Source: Thiospirillum jenense
Lineage (GTDB): Bacteria > Pseudomonadota > Gammaproteobacteria > Chromatiales > Chromatiaceae
Direction: 5' to 3'
Length of the DNA: 64,000 nucleotides
Assembly: GCF_014145225.1 (NCBI RefSeq)
Contig: NZ_JABVCQ010000010.1
Span: 43,837 to 107,836 of the forward strand
A program made the position numbers and the translations under genes. Below the pieces are notes generated by a model. The model saw nothing but the letters and a program-made list of their open reading frames with translations. It was not told where the DNA came from and ran no database searches. Positions 43,965 through 53,300 of this stretch are shown piece by piece. Position 1 is the stretch's first letter. Each line of letters begins with the position of its first letter.

Positions 43965-45383
43965 ATGGCGTATTATACGCGGTTTAGTTTTACTCTCAAG
44001 CCACATTTGTCACCTCCTGCTGCCAGTTCTAAAAGTCGTTTGCAATCAATCACTTCACCCACGCCACACATCATCCCACGCCCGGCGCATTCGCTCTCGC
44101 GTGCCAATATCAGCCCCAATGCGCTGCGCGTCTTGTATCGCCTGAAACAAAGCGGCTACGCGGCGTATCTGGTCGGCGGCGGCGTGCGCGACCTGCTGCT
44201 CGGGCATGAACCCAAAGATTTCGACATCGCCACCGACGCCACGCCCGAGCAAGTGCAAGCGGTATTCCGCAATTGTCGCCTCATTGGGCGGCGATTTCGC
44301 CTCGCGCACGTCGTTTTTGGCGATGAAATTGTCGAAGTCGCCACTTTTCGCGGCGGCGGCGGTCAACAATCGCTGGAATCGCCGCGCAATGAAGCCGCAA
44401 CCCACGGCCGCCGAATTGAAAACGGCATGATCGTGCGCGATAACATTTACGGCAGCATTGCCGAAGACGCGCTGCGGCGGGATTTCACCATCAATGCCAT
44501 TTATTACAACATTGATGATTTTTCATTAGTTGATTACACCGACGGCTTGCGTGATCTAAACGCCGGTTATTTGCGTTTAATTGGTGATGATCCCAGCGCC
44601 CGCTATCGAGAAGACCCCGTGCGAATGCTGCGCGCCGTGCGTTTTATTTGCAAATTGGGCTTCATTTTCAATCCCGCTTGTGAAGCGCCGTTATTTCAAC
44701 TTGCGCCCTTATTACGCGACGTATCGGCCGCACGGTTATTTGAAGAAGTATTAAAGTTATTTCACGCCGGTTACGCGCTACCCGCCTTTGAAAAATTGCG
44801 GCATTATGGATTATTTGCCGAATTATTCCCCGCCACTGATGCCTGTTTAGCGCAAGAAGAAGAAGGGTTTCCAATTACTTTTGTTAATCGTGGATTAGCC
44901 AATACCGACGCTCGTTTGCAAAGTAATAAACCCGTTGCGGTGTGTTTTTTATTTGCATTGCTATTATGGCCACCCGTGCGGCAGCGCTATCAACGCCTAC
45001 TCACGGCCGATCATGCGCCAATGGATGCAATGGCGCAGGCGACGGCGGATATTGCCAATCAACAACAGCAGCGCGTGGCAATTCCGCGCCGTTTTGGGCT
45101 ACCAATGCGGGAAATTTGGACATTACAACCGCGTTTTGAACACCAATACGGCAAACGAGCAACGCTATTACTCGGACATCCGCGCTTTCGTGCCGCCTAT
45201 GACTTTTTATTACTCCGCGCCGCCGCCGGTGAAATAGAAGCCATTGCGGTAGCGGAGTGGTGGACGCGGTTTTATGAAAGCAGTCAAGCCGAGCGGGCGA
45301 AAATGATGACACCGCGTAAAAAACCACGGCGGCGGCGGCGCTCAACTACTGAAAAACCCATTGGTGAATTGGACGAAGAATAA
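43965..45383 (+). CDS. pcnB: Poly(A) polymerase I
   Basis: Adds poly(A) tails to RNA 3' ends, promoting decay. The nucleotidyltransferase motif is LVGGGVRDLLLG followed by KDFDIATDATPEQV with the two catalytic Asp, and NCRLIGRRFRLAHVVFG is the family sequence after it. The C-terminus is basic (KKPRRRRRSTTEKP), as in PcnB rather than CCA-adding enzyme. The N-terminal start is uncertain: ATG 43965 overlaps the tRNA promoter on the other strand, and homologs suggest the core begins near the HIIPRPAHSLSR segment. Codons switch from GC-rich to TTA-rich near 44505. About 472 residues. Confidence 0.92.
   Translation: MAYYTRFSFTLKPHLSPPAASSKSRLQSITSPTPHIIPRPAHSLSRANISPNALRVLYRLKQSGYAAYLVGGGVRDLLLGHEPKDFDIATDATPEQVQAVFRNCRLIGRRFRLAHVVFGDEIVEVATFRGGGGQQSLESPRNEAATHGRRIENGMIVRDNIYGSIAEDALRRDFTINAIYYNIDDFSLVDYTDGLRDLNAGYLRLIGDDPSARYREDPVRMLRAVRFICKLGFIFNPACEAPLFQLAPLLRDVSAARLFEEVLKLFHAGYALPAFEKLRHYGLFAELFPATDACLAQEEEGFPITFVNRGLANTDARLQSNKPVAVCFLFALLLWPPVRQRYQRLLTADHAPMDAMAQATADIANQQQQRVAIPRRFGLPMREIWTLQPRFEHQYGKRATLLLGHPRFRAAYDFLLLRAAAGEIEAIAVAEWWTRFYESSQAERAKMMTPRKKPRRRRRSTTEKPIGELDEE
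43972..43999 (-). promoter_or_regulatory. Promoter of the tRNA-Glu gene
   Basis: On the minus strand TTGAGA (43999-43994), 16 bases, then perfect TATAAT (43977-43972). Transcription would begin near 43965, 17 bases before the mature tRNA 5' end. It lies across the beginning of the oppositely oriented pcnB reading frame. Confidence 0.75.
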
Positions 45384-45595
45384 ACGAGCAGGGCGCAATT
45401 GGATTTATAATGATTGTATTTCATTAAATCCTAATTGGTAGAGCGCCGCATTTTAATAGGCTCAACTGCACAAGTTCAATATCAAAAACCAACTAAAATT
45501 TCTCGCTTCATTTGAAATGACAGGCGCATCTCTCGAAATAAAAACTATTTCCTTTGAATGGGCTAAATCACGACTAATCAATCAGGCTAAATAAC

Positions 45596-46399
45596 ATGAC
45601 CAATGAACGCATCACCGCCGCGGCCTTACTGGCAATGAAACAGCGGCAACAACGCATTGCAGTGTTGACCTGCTACGACGCCAGTTTTGCGCAACTACTT
45701 GAAGCGGCCGGAGTCGAGGTGTTGCTAGTTGGCGACTCACTTGGCATGGTGTTGCAAGGACACGACACGACCTTACCCGTCACCCTCGATCACATGGTCT
45801 ATCACAGCGCCTGCGTCAGCCGCGCCGCACAACGGGCGTTAGTCATTGCTGATTTGCCATTTTTGAGTTTTGCCACGCCCGAGCGCGCCCTCGATGCCGC
45901 CGCACGACTCCTCGGCGAAGGCGGCGCACGGATGGTCAAACTCGAAGGCGGTGGTCGCGTCATAGCAACAGTGGAACATTTAACCAACTTTGGTGTACCC
46001 GTTTGCGCACATTTGGGATTATTACCACAATCGGTACATCGATTGGGCGGCTTTCGTTATCAAGGCAAGGACAGTGCCACCGCCATCCGCATCGAACAAG
46101 ACGCGCTGGCATTGCAAGCTGCCGGTGCGCAACTACTTGTTTTAGAATGCGTTCCTGCCGTATTAGCCGCCACCTTGAGCGAGCGCCTGACCATTCCTGT
46201 CATCGGCATTGGCGCGGGTAATCGGTGTGACGGTCAAGTGTTGGTTTTGTACGACATTGTTGGCGCAACCGCACAGCGCCCCCCGCGCTTTAGTAAAAAT
46301 TTTCTCACTGGCACCGGCACCCTACCCGCCGCCATTGCCGCCTATGTCGCAGCTGTCAAATCAGGTGAATTCCCCGGGCGAGAACAGACATTAGCATAA
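45596..46399 (+). CDS. panB: 3-methyl-2-oxobutanoate hydroxymethyltransferase
   Basis: First committed enzyme of pantothenate synthesis, using methylene-THF to make ketopantoate. The TCYDASFAQLLEAAGVEVLLVGDSLGMV region (seen in shorter pieces CYDASFA and LLVGDSLGM) holds metal-binding Asp; LEGG and IPVIGIGAGNRCDGQVLV follow, with the catalytic Glu region LLVLECVP. Length 267 residues is normal. panC, which usually follows, is absent; downstream is decayed DNA. Ribosome site before the ATG is weak. Confidence 0.95.
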   Translation: MTNERITAAALLAMKQRQQRIAVLTCYDASFAQLLEAAGVEVLLVGDSLGMVLQGHDTTLPVTLDHMVYHSACVSRAAQRALVIADLPFLSFATPERALDAAARLLGEGGARMVKLEGGGRVIATVEHLTNFGVPVCAHLGLLPQSVHRLGGFRYQGKDSATAIRIEQDALALQAAGAQLLVLECVPAVLAATLSERLTIPVIGIGAGNRCDGQVLVLYDIVGATAQRPPRFSKNFLTGTGTLPAAIAAYVAAVKSGEFPGREQTLA

Positions 46400-46812
46400 A
46401 GCGCAATTGATCCTATTCAATTGTCCATCAAAATTTGCGCTTAATCACTGACATCATAATTGATAGTTCATTGCTGTTTTATTAGCTATGCGGCGGAATT
46501 TAACTAACCGTAATCACTGACCAACCCCCGCTCTTCAAACTGTCAACCGTAAGCGGTGAGGCAGTCAATCATCAAACGTCGCACGGCAATTGACATTAAC
46601 TGGGGTATTTTTATGAAATACATCAGTCAGTTTTTATTAGCCAGCGATCCGCTTACCGTTTTGGGGAAACATCATGCGTTTTCTTAATACAAAAGCGTCA
46701 AGTTGTCCAGACATTCATTACAGCGTGCCACCACTAAAACGCTGGAATTTCAATCATACAATCAATCCAAGATAATTTGATTTCAACACGGCAATTAGTC
46801 CGCAAACCAAAT

Positions 46813-46866
46813 CGTCATTCCCGCGACAGCGGGCACCTAGAATGCGCCGTCGCTGGACACGGGAAT
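46813..46866. repeat. Degenerate CGTCATTCCCGCG-type dispersed repeat
   Basis: Begins CGTCATTCCCGCGACAGCG and ends ACACGGGAAT, resembling the very common proteobacterial repeat CGTCATTCCCGCG...CGGGAATGACG, but the arms are eroded. Only one copy is seen in the window. A transcription-independent relic is likely. Confidence 0.5.
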
Positions 46867-46907
46867 AGTGCGATTTTATGTTAGATTGACTATAGTATTA
46901 ATCGTGT

Positions 46908-47147
46908 GACGCATTAAAAGGCGAATATACCATTGGCTCAGGGCGCATGGATTTATGGTTGCTTTATGATGATGTCGCACTAGCAATTAAATTAAAAGTC
47001 TGGCGTGATCCATTGCGCGACGGCTCAATTTAATTGGATCAGTATTTAGCGGGATTGGGTTTGTTCAGCGGCTGGTTAATTATGTTTGATCGCCGTTTTA
47101 ATCAGCCAACAATTGCCGAGCGTACCAGTTCAATTAAATTAAACTAA
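46908..47147 (+). pseudogene. Remnant of an AAA-ATPase/PD-(D/E)XK nuclease-type protein (C-terminal part)
   Basis: One frame reads ...GEYTIGSGRMDLWLLYDD, then VALAIKLKVWRDPLRDGSI, an in-frame TAA at 47031, then LDQYLAGLGLFSGWLIMFDRR and FNQPTIAERTSS before a stop at 47145. This resembles the C-terminal end of large ATP-binding proteins whose tail carries a GRMDL..., xELKVWRD, LDxYLxxLGLxxGWLVIFDRR pattern (a PD-(D/E)XK-like core; identification from memory). Here the ELK glutamate is Lys (IKLK), and there is an internal stop and no start or N-terminal part, so it is a dead fragment. Confidence 0.65.
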
Positions 47148-47270
47148 CCCACAAAAACGGTATATTCAAGTGGTGCGGGGGTAATAGCATGAATATAAAA
47201 CATTTGCCGCTTGGTTGCCGCAAAACGCTAATGTTATCTAATCAAAATCATGCCGTACAATTTGCAGGTT

Positions 47271-47304
47271 AATTCCCTCGCACCATTGATGGTACGAGGG
47301 AATT
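47271..47304. terminator. Strong hairpin downstream of the low-complexity gene
   Basis: Fourteen-base arms AATTCCCTCGCACC / GGTACGAGGGAATT with a single mismatch and a 6-base loop. It lies 49 bases past the end of the minus-strand gene at 47353. No T tract follows on the minus strand, so a termination role is plausible from position only; it could also be a small mobile-repeat footprint. Confidence 0.5.
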
Positions 47305-47352
47305 GTTAATGGCTTAATCAAGCATTGCGCTATAACAAAGAAAATAAATACA

Positions 47353-47808
47353 CTACTTCCCCTTCCCTTTTTTATTAGCCGCCGACTTTTTTGACGGTGG
47401 TGAGGGAGGTGTTTTATTTGCTGCTACTGGTGGTGTCACTGCGGGTTTAGGCGCAGTTGGTGTTGATGCAACAGGTGTTGCTGCTGCAACAGGCGATGGT
47501 GCCGCAGCCGGAGTTGGTGTTGATGCAACAGGTGTCGCTGCTGCAACAGGCGGTGGTGCCGCAGCCGGAGAGGGTGCAGGTGATACTGCCACACTTGCCG
47601 GCGGTGGTTCTGCTGCCACAGGTGGTGTAAGTGATACAGGGGTAGTTGACGCCGGCGTGGTAGTAACACCGCGCACCAGCTCTCTCAAAATATGCGGAAT
47701 AATGTCAAGCACGTTGCGAATGACCTCTTGATAGCTAAACTTGTGTGTGACGGCGGTGCGCTGCGCGGACATTTGATGTCGACCGCATAACAGCGTCGCG
47801 CCATCCAT
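47353..47808 (-). CDS. Small low-complexity Ala/Pro/Thr-rich protein, function unknown
   Basis: I do not recognise it. The first about 50 residues (SYQEVIRNVLDIIPHILRELVRG) look like a helical region; the remainder is Pro/Ala/Thr/Val-rich with repeats around PVAAATPVASTPT and a Lys-rich end KKSAANKKGKGK, similar to histone-like or phasin-tail regions. Two 57-base tandem units encode 19-residue repeats. An ATG-like start at 47772 (MSAQRTAVTHK) or the longer 47808 start is possible. The Lys/Ala/Pro tail hints at nucleic-acid or granule binding, but that is a guess. Upstream 47809-48082 is GC-rich without a recognised element. Confidence 0.5.
   Translation of the reverse strand: MDGATLLCGRHQMSAQRTAVTHKFSYQEVIRNVLDIIPHILRELVRGVTTTPASTTPVSLTPPVAAEPPPASVAVSPAPSPAAAPPPVAAATPVASTPTPAAAPSPVAAATPVASTPTAPKPAVTPPVAANKTPPSPPSKKSAANKKGKGK
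47456..47569 (-). repeat. Two tandem 57-bp units in the low-complexity gene
   Basis: Two directly adjacent 57-base copies (47456-47512 and 47513-47569) that differ at few positions (for example GTGTTG/GTGTCG and GCGATGG/GCGGTGG). They are in frame, encoding 19 residues each, so copy number could change without a frameshift. Confidence 0.9.
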
Positions 47809-48082
47809 CGCGTCAGGGTCGCGTCAATACGGGTGGGGATCGGGGAATACACGCCCGACCGCCCGCTTCCGTGACCAACTGGCGTCTGGCTATTCTGACA
47901 AACTTACGCCGTCAGGGCGACTATTTGCCCACGCCGCCGGCAACGATGGCAAAACCGGCAATTCAGACTGCACCAGCCGCGCCCTGTCCGTTACTATAGC
48001 CCTCGCGTAACTGTTTGGTTATTCGCCGTTGGTCATGCAGCAACTGCTGTTTTCACCCTCTTAATCAATTAAGGATTCATTC

Positions 48083-50128
48083 ATGTCTGATTATAATGCA
48101 GAGGATATCCGTAATGTCGCCCTTGTTGGTCATGCGGGCGCTGGTAAAACCACGCTCATTGAAGCATTACTCGCCACCACAGGTGTTATTAGCACCCCCG
48201 GCAGTGTCGCTAAAGGCACCACCGTATGTGATTATGATGATTTAGCACGCGAATTAAAACATTCAGTTGACGTTGGAATTACCAGCTTTAATGCACACGG
48301 CAAACATGTCAATTTAATTGACACCCCGGGCTTTGCTGACTTTCTCGGACGCAGCATTTCCGTATTAAGCGCCGTTGAAACCGTTGCGATTGTCATCAAT
48401 GCCGAAGCGGGGATTGAATCTGTCGCCCAACGGTTATGGCAAGCCGCCGACCGCCGCCACCTATGTCGCATGATTATTGTGAATAAAATTGATTCACCGC
48501 AAGCCAATTTAGCCGAACTCACCCAACAATTGCGCGATACCTTCGGGGCTGAATGTTTGCCAATCAATTTACCCGCTAACGGTGGTCAGCGTGTATTAGA
48601 TTGTTTTTTTGAACCAGCCACCGATACCACCGATTTTTCTTCGGTAGAAGAAGCACATGGTCACATTATTGATCAGGTGGTTGAAGTAGATGAAAACTTA
48701 ATGGAGATTTATCTAGAACAGGGACAAGATTTACGCCCTGAACAATTACACGATCCGTTTGAAACCGCCCTGCGTGAAGCGCATTTAATTCCAATTTGCT
48801 ATTGCTCCGCTGACACCGGTGTTGGTATTAGCGAATTAGTTGAAATCTTAACGCGGCTCATGCCCAATCCTGCTGAAGGTAATCCACCGCCTTTCATGCA
48901 AGGCGAAGGTACTGAACAAAAACCGGTTAAAATCAATCCTGACCCGAATCAACACGTCATCGCCCACGTTTTTAAAGTATTAAATGATCCCTATCGCGGC
49001 AAATTAGGCATCTTCCGTATTCATCAGGGCAGAATAACCACGAATACTCAGTTATTCATTGGCGATGCGCGTAAGCCCTTCAAAGTCAATCGGTTATTTC
49101 GCTTGCATGGCAATGAAATGACCGAAATTAACGAAGGCGTCCCGGGTGATATTTTAGCCGTTGCGCGGGTGGATGACATTCATTTTGACGCCGTCTTACA
49201 TGATTCACATGATGAAGATCATTTCCATCTATCCAGCATGGAATGCCCCGTCCCACTCTATGGCTTGGCAATTACACCAACTAAACGTGGTGATGAACAA
49301 AAACTCACCGACGCCCTGCATAAACTAGAAGCAGAAGACCCTTGTTTTCATATCGAACACAATGCCGCTGCAAATGAAACAGTCATGCGGGGGCTCGGTG
49401 AATTGCATTTAAAAGTGCTATTAAAACGGCTCGCAGAACAATTCCACGTTGATGTCGAAACGCATCCGCCGAGTATCCCTTATCGGGAAACCATCACTGC
49501 CAAAGCCGACGGTCATCATCGCCATAAAAAACAAACAGGCGGCGCCGGACAATTCGGTGAAGTTTATTTGCGTGTCATGCCACTAGAACAGGATGCGGGA
49601 TTTGAATTTGCGGACATGACTGTCGGCGGTTCTATTCCCGGTCAATTCATTCCTTCAATTGAAAAAGGTGTCCGCCAAATATTACAAGAAGGCGCTATCG
49701 CCGGCTATCCATTACACGATATTCGCGTCGAAGTGTATGACGGAAAATTTCACCCAGTGGATTCTAAAGATATTGCTTTTGCCACTGCCGGCCGCAAGGC
49801 TTTTATTGAAGCAGTTGAAAAAGCCAAGCCAGTCATATTAGAACCAATTGTGAAAATTCGTATTGTCGCCCAAGACAGTGCAATGGGTGATTTAGCCGGT
49901 GATTTATCCAGCCGCCGTGGCCGTATCAATGGCAGTGAAGCACAAGGTATGGGGCGAATGGCAATTGATGGCGAAGTGCCGTTAGCTGAATTAGAAGGCT
50001 ATGAATCACGTCTCAAATCCATTACCGGCGGTGAAGGCAGCTATAGCATCGAATTAAGTCATTACGCAGCCGTGCCTGCGAATGTTCAAAAACAACTAAG
50101 TGACGCTTTCCATCGCACTGAGGATTAA
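48083..50128 (+). CDS. Elongation factor G-like GTPase (FusA2-type)
   Basis: Translational GTPase of the EF-G family but not the main EF-G. The P-loop is GHAGAGKTTL (EF-G has GHIDAGKTT), the switch II is DTPGFADF (usually DTPGHVDF), and the base-specific motif is NKID. Switch I has DVGITSFNA in place of the usual ERGITI-type Arg-Gly-Ile-Thr. Domains II to V follow, with RGLGELHLKVLLKRLAEQFHVDV and the C-terminal RRGRINGSEAQG region. At 681 residues it is close to full size. Members of this group often lack efficient translocation and act in recycling or stress. It stands alone. Confidence 0.88.
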   Translation: MSDYNAEDIRNVALVGHAGAGKTTLIEALLATTGVISTPGSVAKGTTVCDYDDLARELKHSVDVGITSFNAHGKHVNLIDTPGFADFLGRSISVLSAVETVAIVINAEAGIESVAQRLWQAADRRHLCRMIIVNKIDSPQANLAELTQQLRDTFGAECLPINLPANGGQRVLDCFFEPATDTTDFSSVEEAHGHIIDQVVEVDENLMEIYLEQGQDLRPEQLHDPFETALREAHLIPICYCSADTGVGISELVEILTRLMPNPAEGNPPPFMQGEGTEQKPVKINPDPNQHVIAHVFKVLNDPYRGKLGIFRIHQGRITTNTQLFIGDARKPFKVNRLFRLHGNEMTEINEGVPGDILAVARVDDIHFDAVLHDSHDEDHFHLSSMECPVPLYGLAITPTKRGDEQKLTDALHKLEAEDPCFHIEHNAAANETVMRGLGELHLKVLLKRLAEQFHVDVETHPPSIPYRETITAKADGHHRHKKQTGGAGQFGEVYLRVMPLEQDAGFEFADMTVGGSIPGQFIPSIEKGVRQILQEGAIAGYPLHDIRVEVYDGKFHPVDSKDIAFATAGRKAFIEAVEKAKPVILEPIVKIRIVAQDSAMGDLAGDLSSRRGRINGSEAQGMGRMAIDGEVPLAELEGYESRLKSITGGEGSYSIELSHYAAVPANVQKQLSDAFHRTED

Positions 50129-50198
50129 TTTCTAAAACAAACCAGCCCCCTCATCTGATCGTAACATCAATACCGTGCCGCTCGGTGTGGGGGTTGTA

Positions 50199-50219
50199 TG
50201 ATTGGTATTGTACCAATCA
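50199..50219. other. Short perfect inverted repeat upstream of the hybrid kinase
   Basis: Nine-bp arms TGATTGGTA / TACCAATCA with a 3-base loop, 70 bases after the EF-G-like stop and 173 bases before the kinase ATG. Either an operator-like site or a weak terminator; no T run follows. Function not shown. Confidence 0.4.
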
Positions 50220-50391
50220 ATGGAACAACCTTTATTTACTTATCATTAACACGGTTTAATAGATAAGACTCCCGCAACTGATACGACTGCACCATTATCA
50301 TTACTCGAACCACCACCCTAGATCACACCATGTCATTATCACCGTCTATGACATGCCATTTGTAACCTAATCATCACTGAGTTGGAAATAT

Positions 50392-53300
50392 ATGCCCATT
50401 TTCAACGCGACAATCACATTATTAGAACGCCGCCCGTTAAGTCACAAGTTAACATTAGGTTTTACTAGTTTACTATTATTTGCTTTGGTATTAGGTGTAC
50501 AAAGTTTACATCACCAAAGTATTTTAAATAAAGAACTACAACACCTATACGACCAAGAACTGTTGGGTATTTTTCACATTAAAGAGGCGCAAATTAACCT
50601 TGCCACAATGGCGCGCTCATTAAGACAGATTCTCTTATCTTCTGAAACAGACGAACGCAATACTGCTGCACAACAACTAACTGCTGCTGAACAAAAATTG
50701 CGTTTAGAAATTGCCTCAGTGCGTCCACGTTTATATCTTGCAAAAGACATTGAACAATTACAACAGCTTCATGGTTTATTAGATACCCATCAACAAGATA
50801 TTGACCGAATATTGGCGCTCTATCATAAAGACCCAGTGTATGTACCTGTGGCAAGAGAAATGTTGGCATCGGCACAAGTACAACGTACCTTTGATGCCGC
50901 ACACGATACGCTTGACCGAGTCGCCCATTCCAAAGAAGCGACAGCCCGTGCCGCCGCTGAACAATCCGCTTTATTAGCAAAACGTAATACAAAACACACG
51001 ATTATTTTATTAGTTGGAGGTGCGCTACTCACTATTTTACTCATTTTGTTAGTGAGTTGTTCTATTCAACGACCAACCCGCAATATCCAAAGAGTTGTTG
51101 AAAAATTAGCCGCCGGAGAACTCAATCTCACTATTCCCTATACAGATTATTCTAATGACATTGGTGGTCTAGCGCGTGCAATTGCCATTCTCAAAACCGA
51201 AGCGCGTCAAATGGAAGCACAACGTTGGATTAAAACCAACCTAGCAGCATTATCAACTGAATTACAGCAATCCAATAGTTTTTCTGAATTAGCAAGACGG
51301 TTTTTATCTTACACTTGCCCACTTTTTCAAGTCGGGCAAGGCGTGTTTTATATCTATGAAGAAGAACATCGGCGTCTACGGTTATTAAGTGGCTATGCCT
51401 ACCGTGAACGTCAGCAATTAAGCCAGTATTTTTCGATCGGTGAGGGGCTGGTTGGTCAATGTGCTTTAGAACGCATACCTATTATTATTACCGTGCCACC
51501 TTCAAATTATATCCAGATTAGTTCTGGATTAGGTGAATTCATTCCTAAGCGTATTATTTTATGGCCAATTCTTTTGCAAGAACGGTTGCTTGGTGTGATT
51601 GAATTGGCGGCCTGCGATCAATTTAATGATAACGAACAAGCATTATTAGACGGCGCTATTCCCGTTCTGGCAATGAATTTAGAAATTCTCGAACGCACTA
51701 CTAAAACTAAATTACTATTAGAAGAAACGCAAAAACAATCAGCAGAAATGGCTCTTCAAGCCGCTAAACTTGAAGCTCAAACACTCGAATTGGAAGCACA
51801 ACAAGACACTTTAAAAGCAACAGAAGCCTGGTATCGCAGCATTATTGAATCAGCACCAGATGGTATTTTAGTGACCGATGAAAATGGCAAAATTATTTTA
51901 GTGAATTATCAAGTTAAGAAAATGTTTGGCTATGTTGATGAAGAAATGTATGGCATCACAATCGAACAATTAATTCCACCTGCATATCGTGATCGCCATG
52001 TAACATTGCGCGATCACTATATTCATTCATATAGTCAAAATCAGCATGAAATAAAAGCGCGGGAACAACGCGGTATTCGCCAAGACGGGACTGAATTTCC
52101 AATTGAACTGGGATTAGCACGATTACCGACTGTTGATGGGCGCGGCTTATGTATATGCGCCTCGGCGCGTGATATTACTGAACGCAAACACGCTGAAAAA
52201 ACATTAGCAGAACAACGCGGAACATTACAAAATATTCTCGATCATAGCCCAATTGGCACGGCATTTACTATTAATGGCGTCTTCCGTTTAGTTAATCCAT
52301 TATTTGCCGAGATGTTTGGTGTCAAAGTCGGTGATCTTGCCGAACAAATTTACCCTTCCGTTGAATTACGAAACCAGTTAATTGATAAGCTCACAACATC
52401 TGGGTTTATTCGCAATCAAGAATTACGTCTGCGCAGTGGCAATGAAGAATTACGCGATTATTTAGCAACCTTTTTACCCATGATCCATGAGGGCGAAGCA
52501 GGTGTCATGGGATGGCTATTGGATATTACAGATCGTAAGTTGGCAGAACAAGAGATTTTCAAAGCAAAAGAACTAGCAGAAGACGCCACACGCGCTAAAA
52601 GTGATTTTCTAGCAAATATGAGTCACGAAATTCGGACTCCTATGAATGCCATTATTGGTATGTCACATCTTGCATTACAAACACAACTAGATAGAAAACA
52701 GCGTAATTATATTGAAAAAGTGCATCGTGCCGGTGAAAATTTACTTGGTATTATCAATGATATTCTTGATTTTTCTAAAATTGAAGCTGGTAAAATGACT
52801 GTAGAACGAATTGATTTTCATCTTGAAGATGTCATTGACAACTTAGCTAACCTACTCGGTATTAGAGCCGAAGACCGTGCGCTCGAATTATTGTTCCACA
52901 TTGCGCCAAATATCCCAACGGCGTTAATTGGTGACCCATTACGTTTGGGGCAGGTGTTAATTAACTTAGGCAGTAATGCGTTAAAATTCACCGAGCAAGG
53001 TGAAATTGTTGTTGGTGTCGAATTGATTAATTCCACACTCACATCCGCCGAATTACACTTTTGGGTTAAAGATACAGGTATTGGCATGTCGCCCGAACAA
53101 TGCGAGCGATTATTCCAATCCTTTACACAAGCCGATACCTCCACCACTCGCAAATATGGGGGCAGTGGTTTAGGATTATCAATTTCTCAAAGTTTGGTCA
53201 AAATGATGGGCGGCCGAATTTGGGTTGAAAGTGAATTAAATAAAGGCACTTGTTTTCATTTTAATTTAACGTTTGATTTACAAATCAATGCCCCACCTCG

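Larger units (their letters stand above)
46400..47352. other. Gene-poor, decayed stretch between panB and the low-complexity gene
   Basis: About 950 bases without an intact gene of normal size. It holds a degenerate inverted repeat near 46813-46866, a pseudogene fragment (46908-47147) and a strong hairpin at 47271-47304. A 24-codon frame at 46613-46687 (starting MKYISQFLLASDP) has a GGGG site upstream, but I cannot support it as a gene. The panB-panC linkage usual in relatives is broken here, so this may be the site of a past insertion and deletion. Confidence 0.7.

Noticed and set aside
46613..46687. 24-codon frame with a GGGG site after panB
   Set aside because: Too short, no recognisable motif, and lies in a decayed region.
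47436..47669. Alternative minus-strand frame rich in His/Leu/Gln overlapping the low-complexity gene
   Set aside because: It is a frame shadow of the 57-bp repeats; the Pro/Ala/Thr frame gives a more plausible protein with a Lys-rich end.
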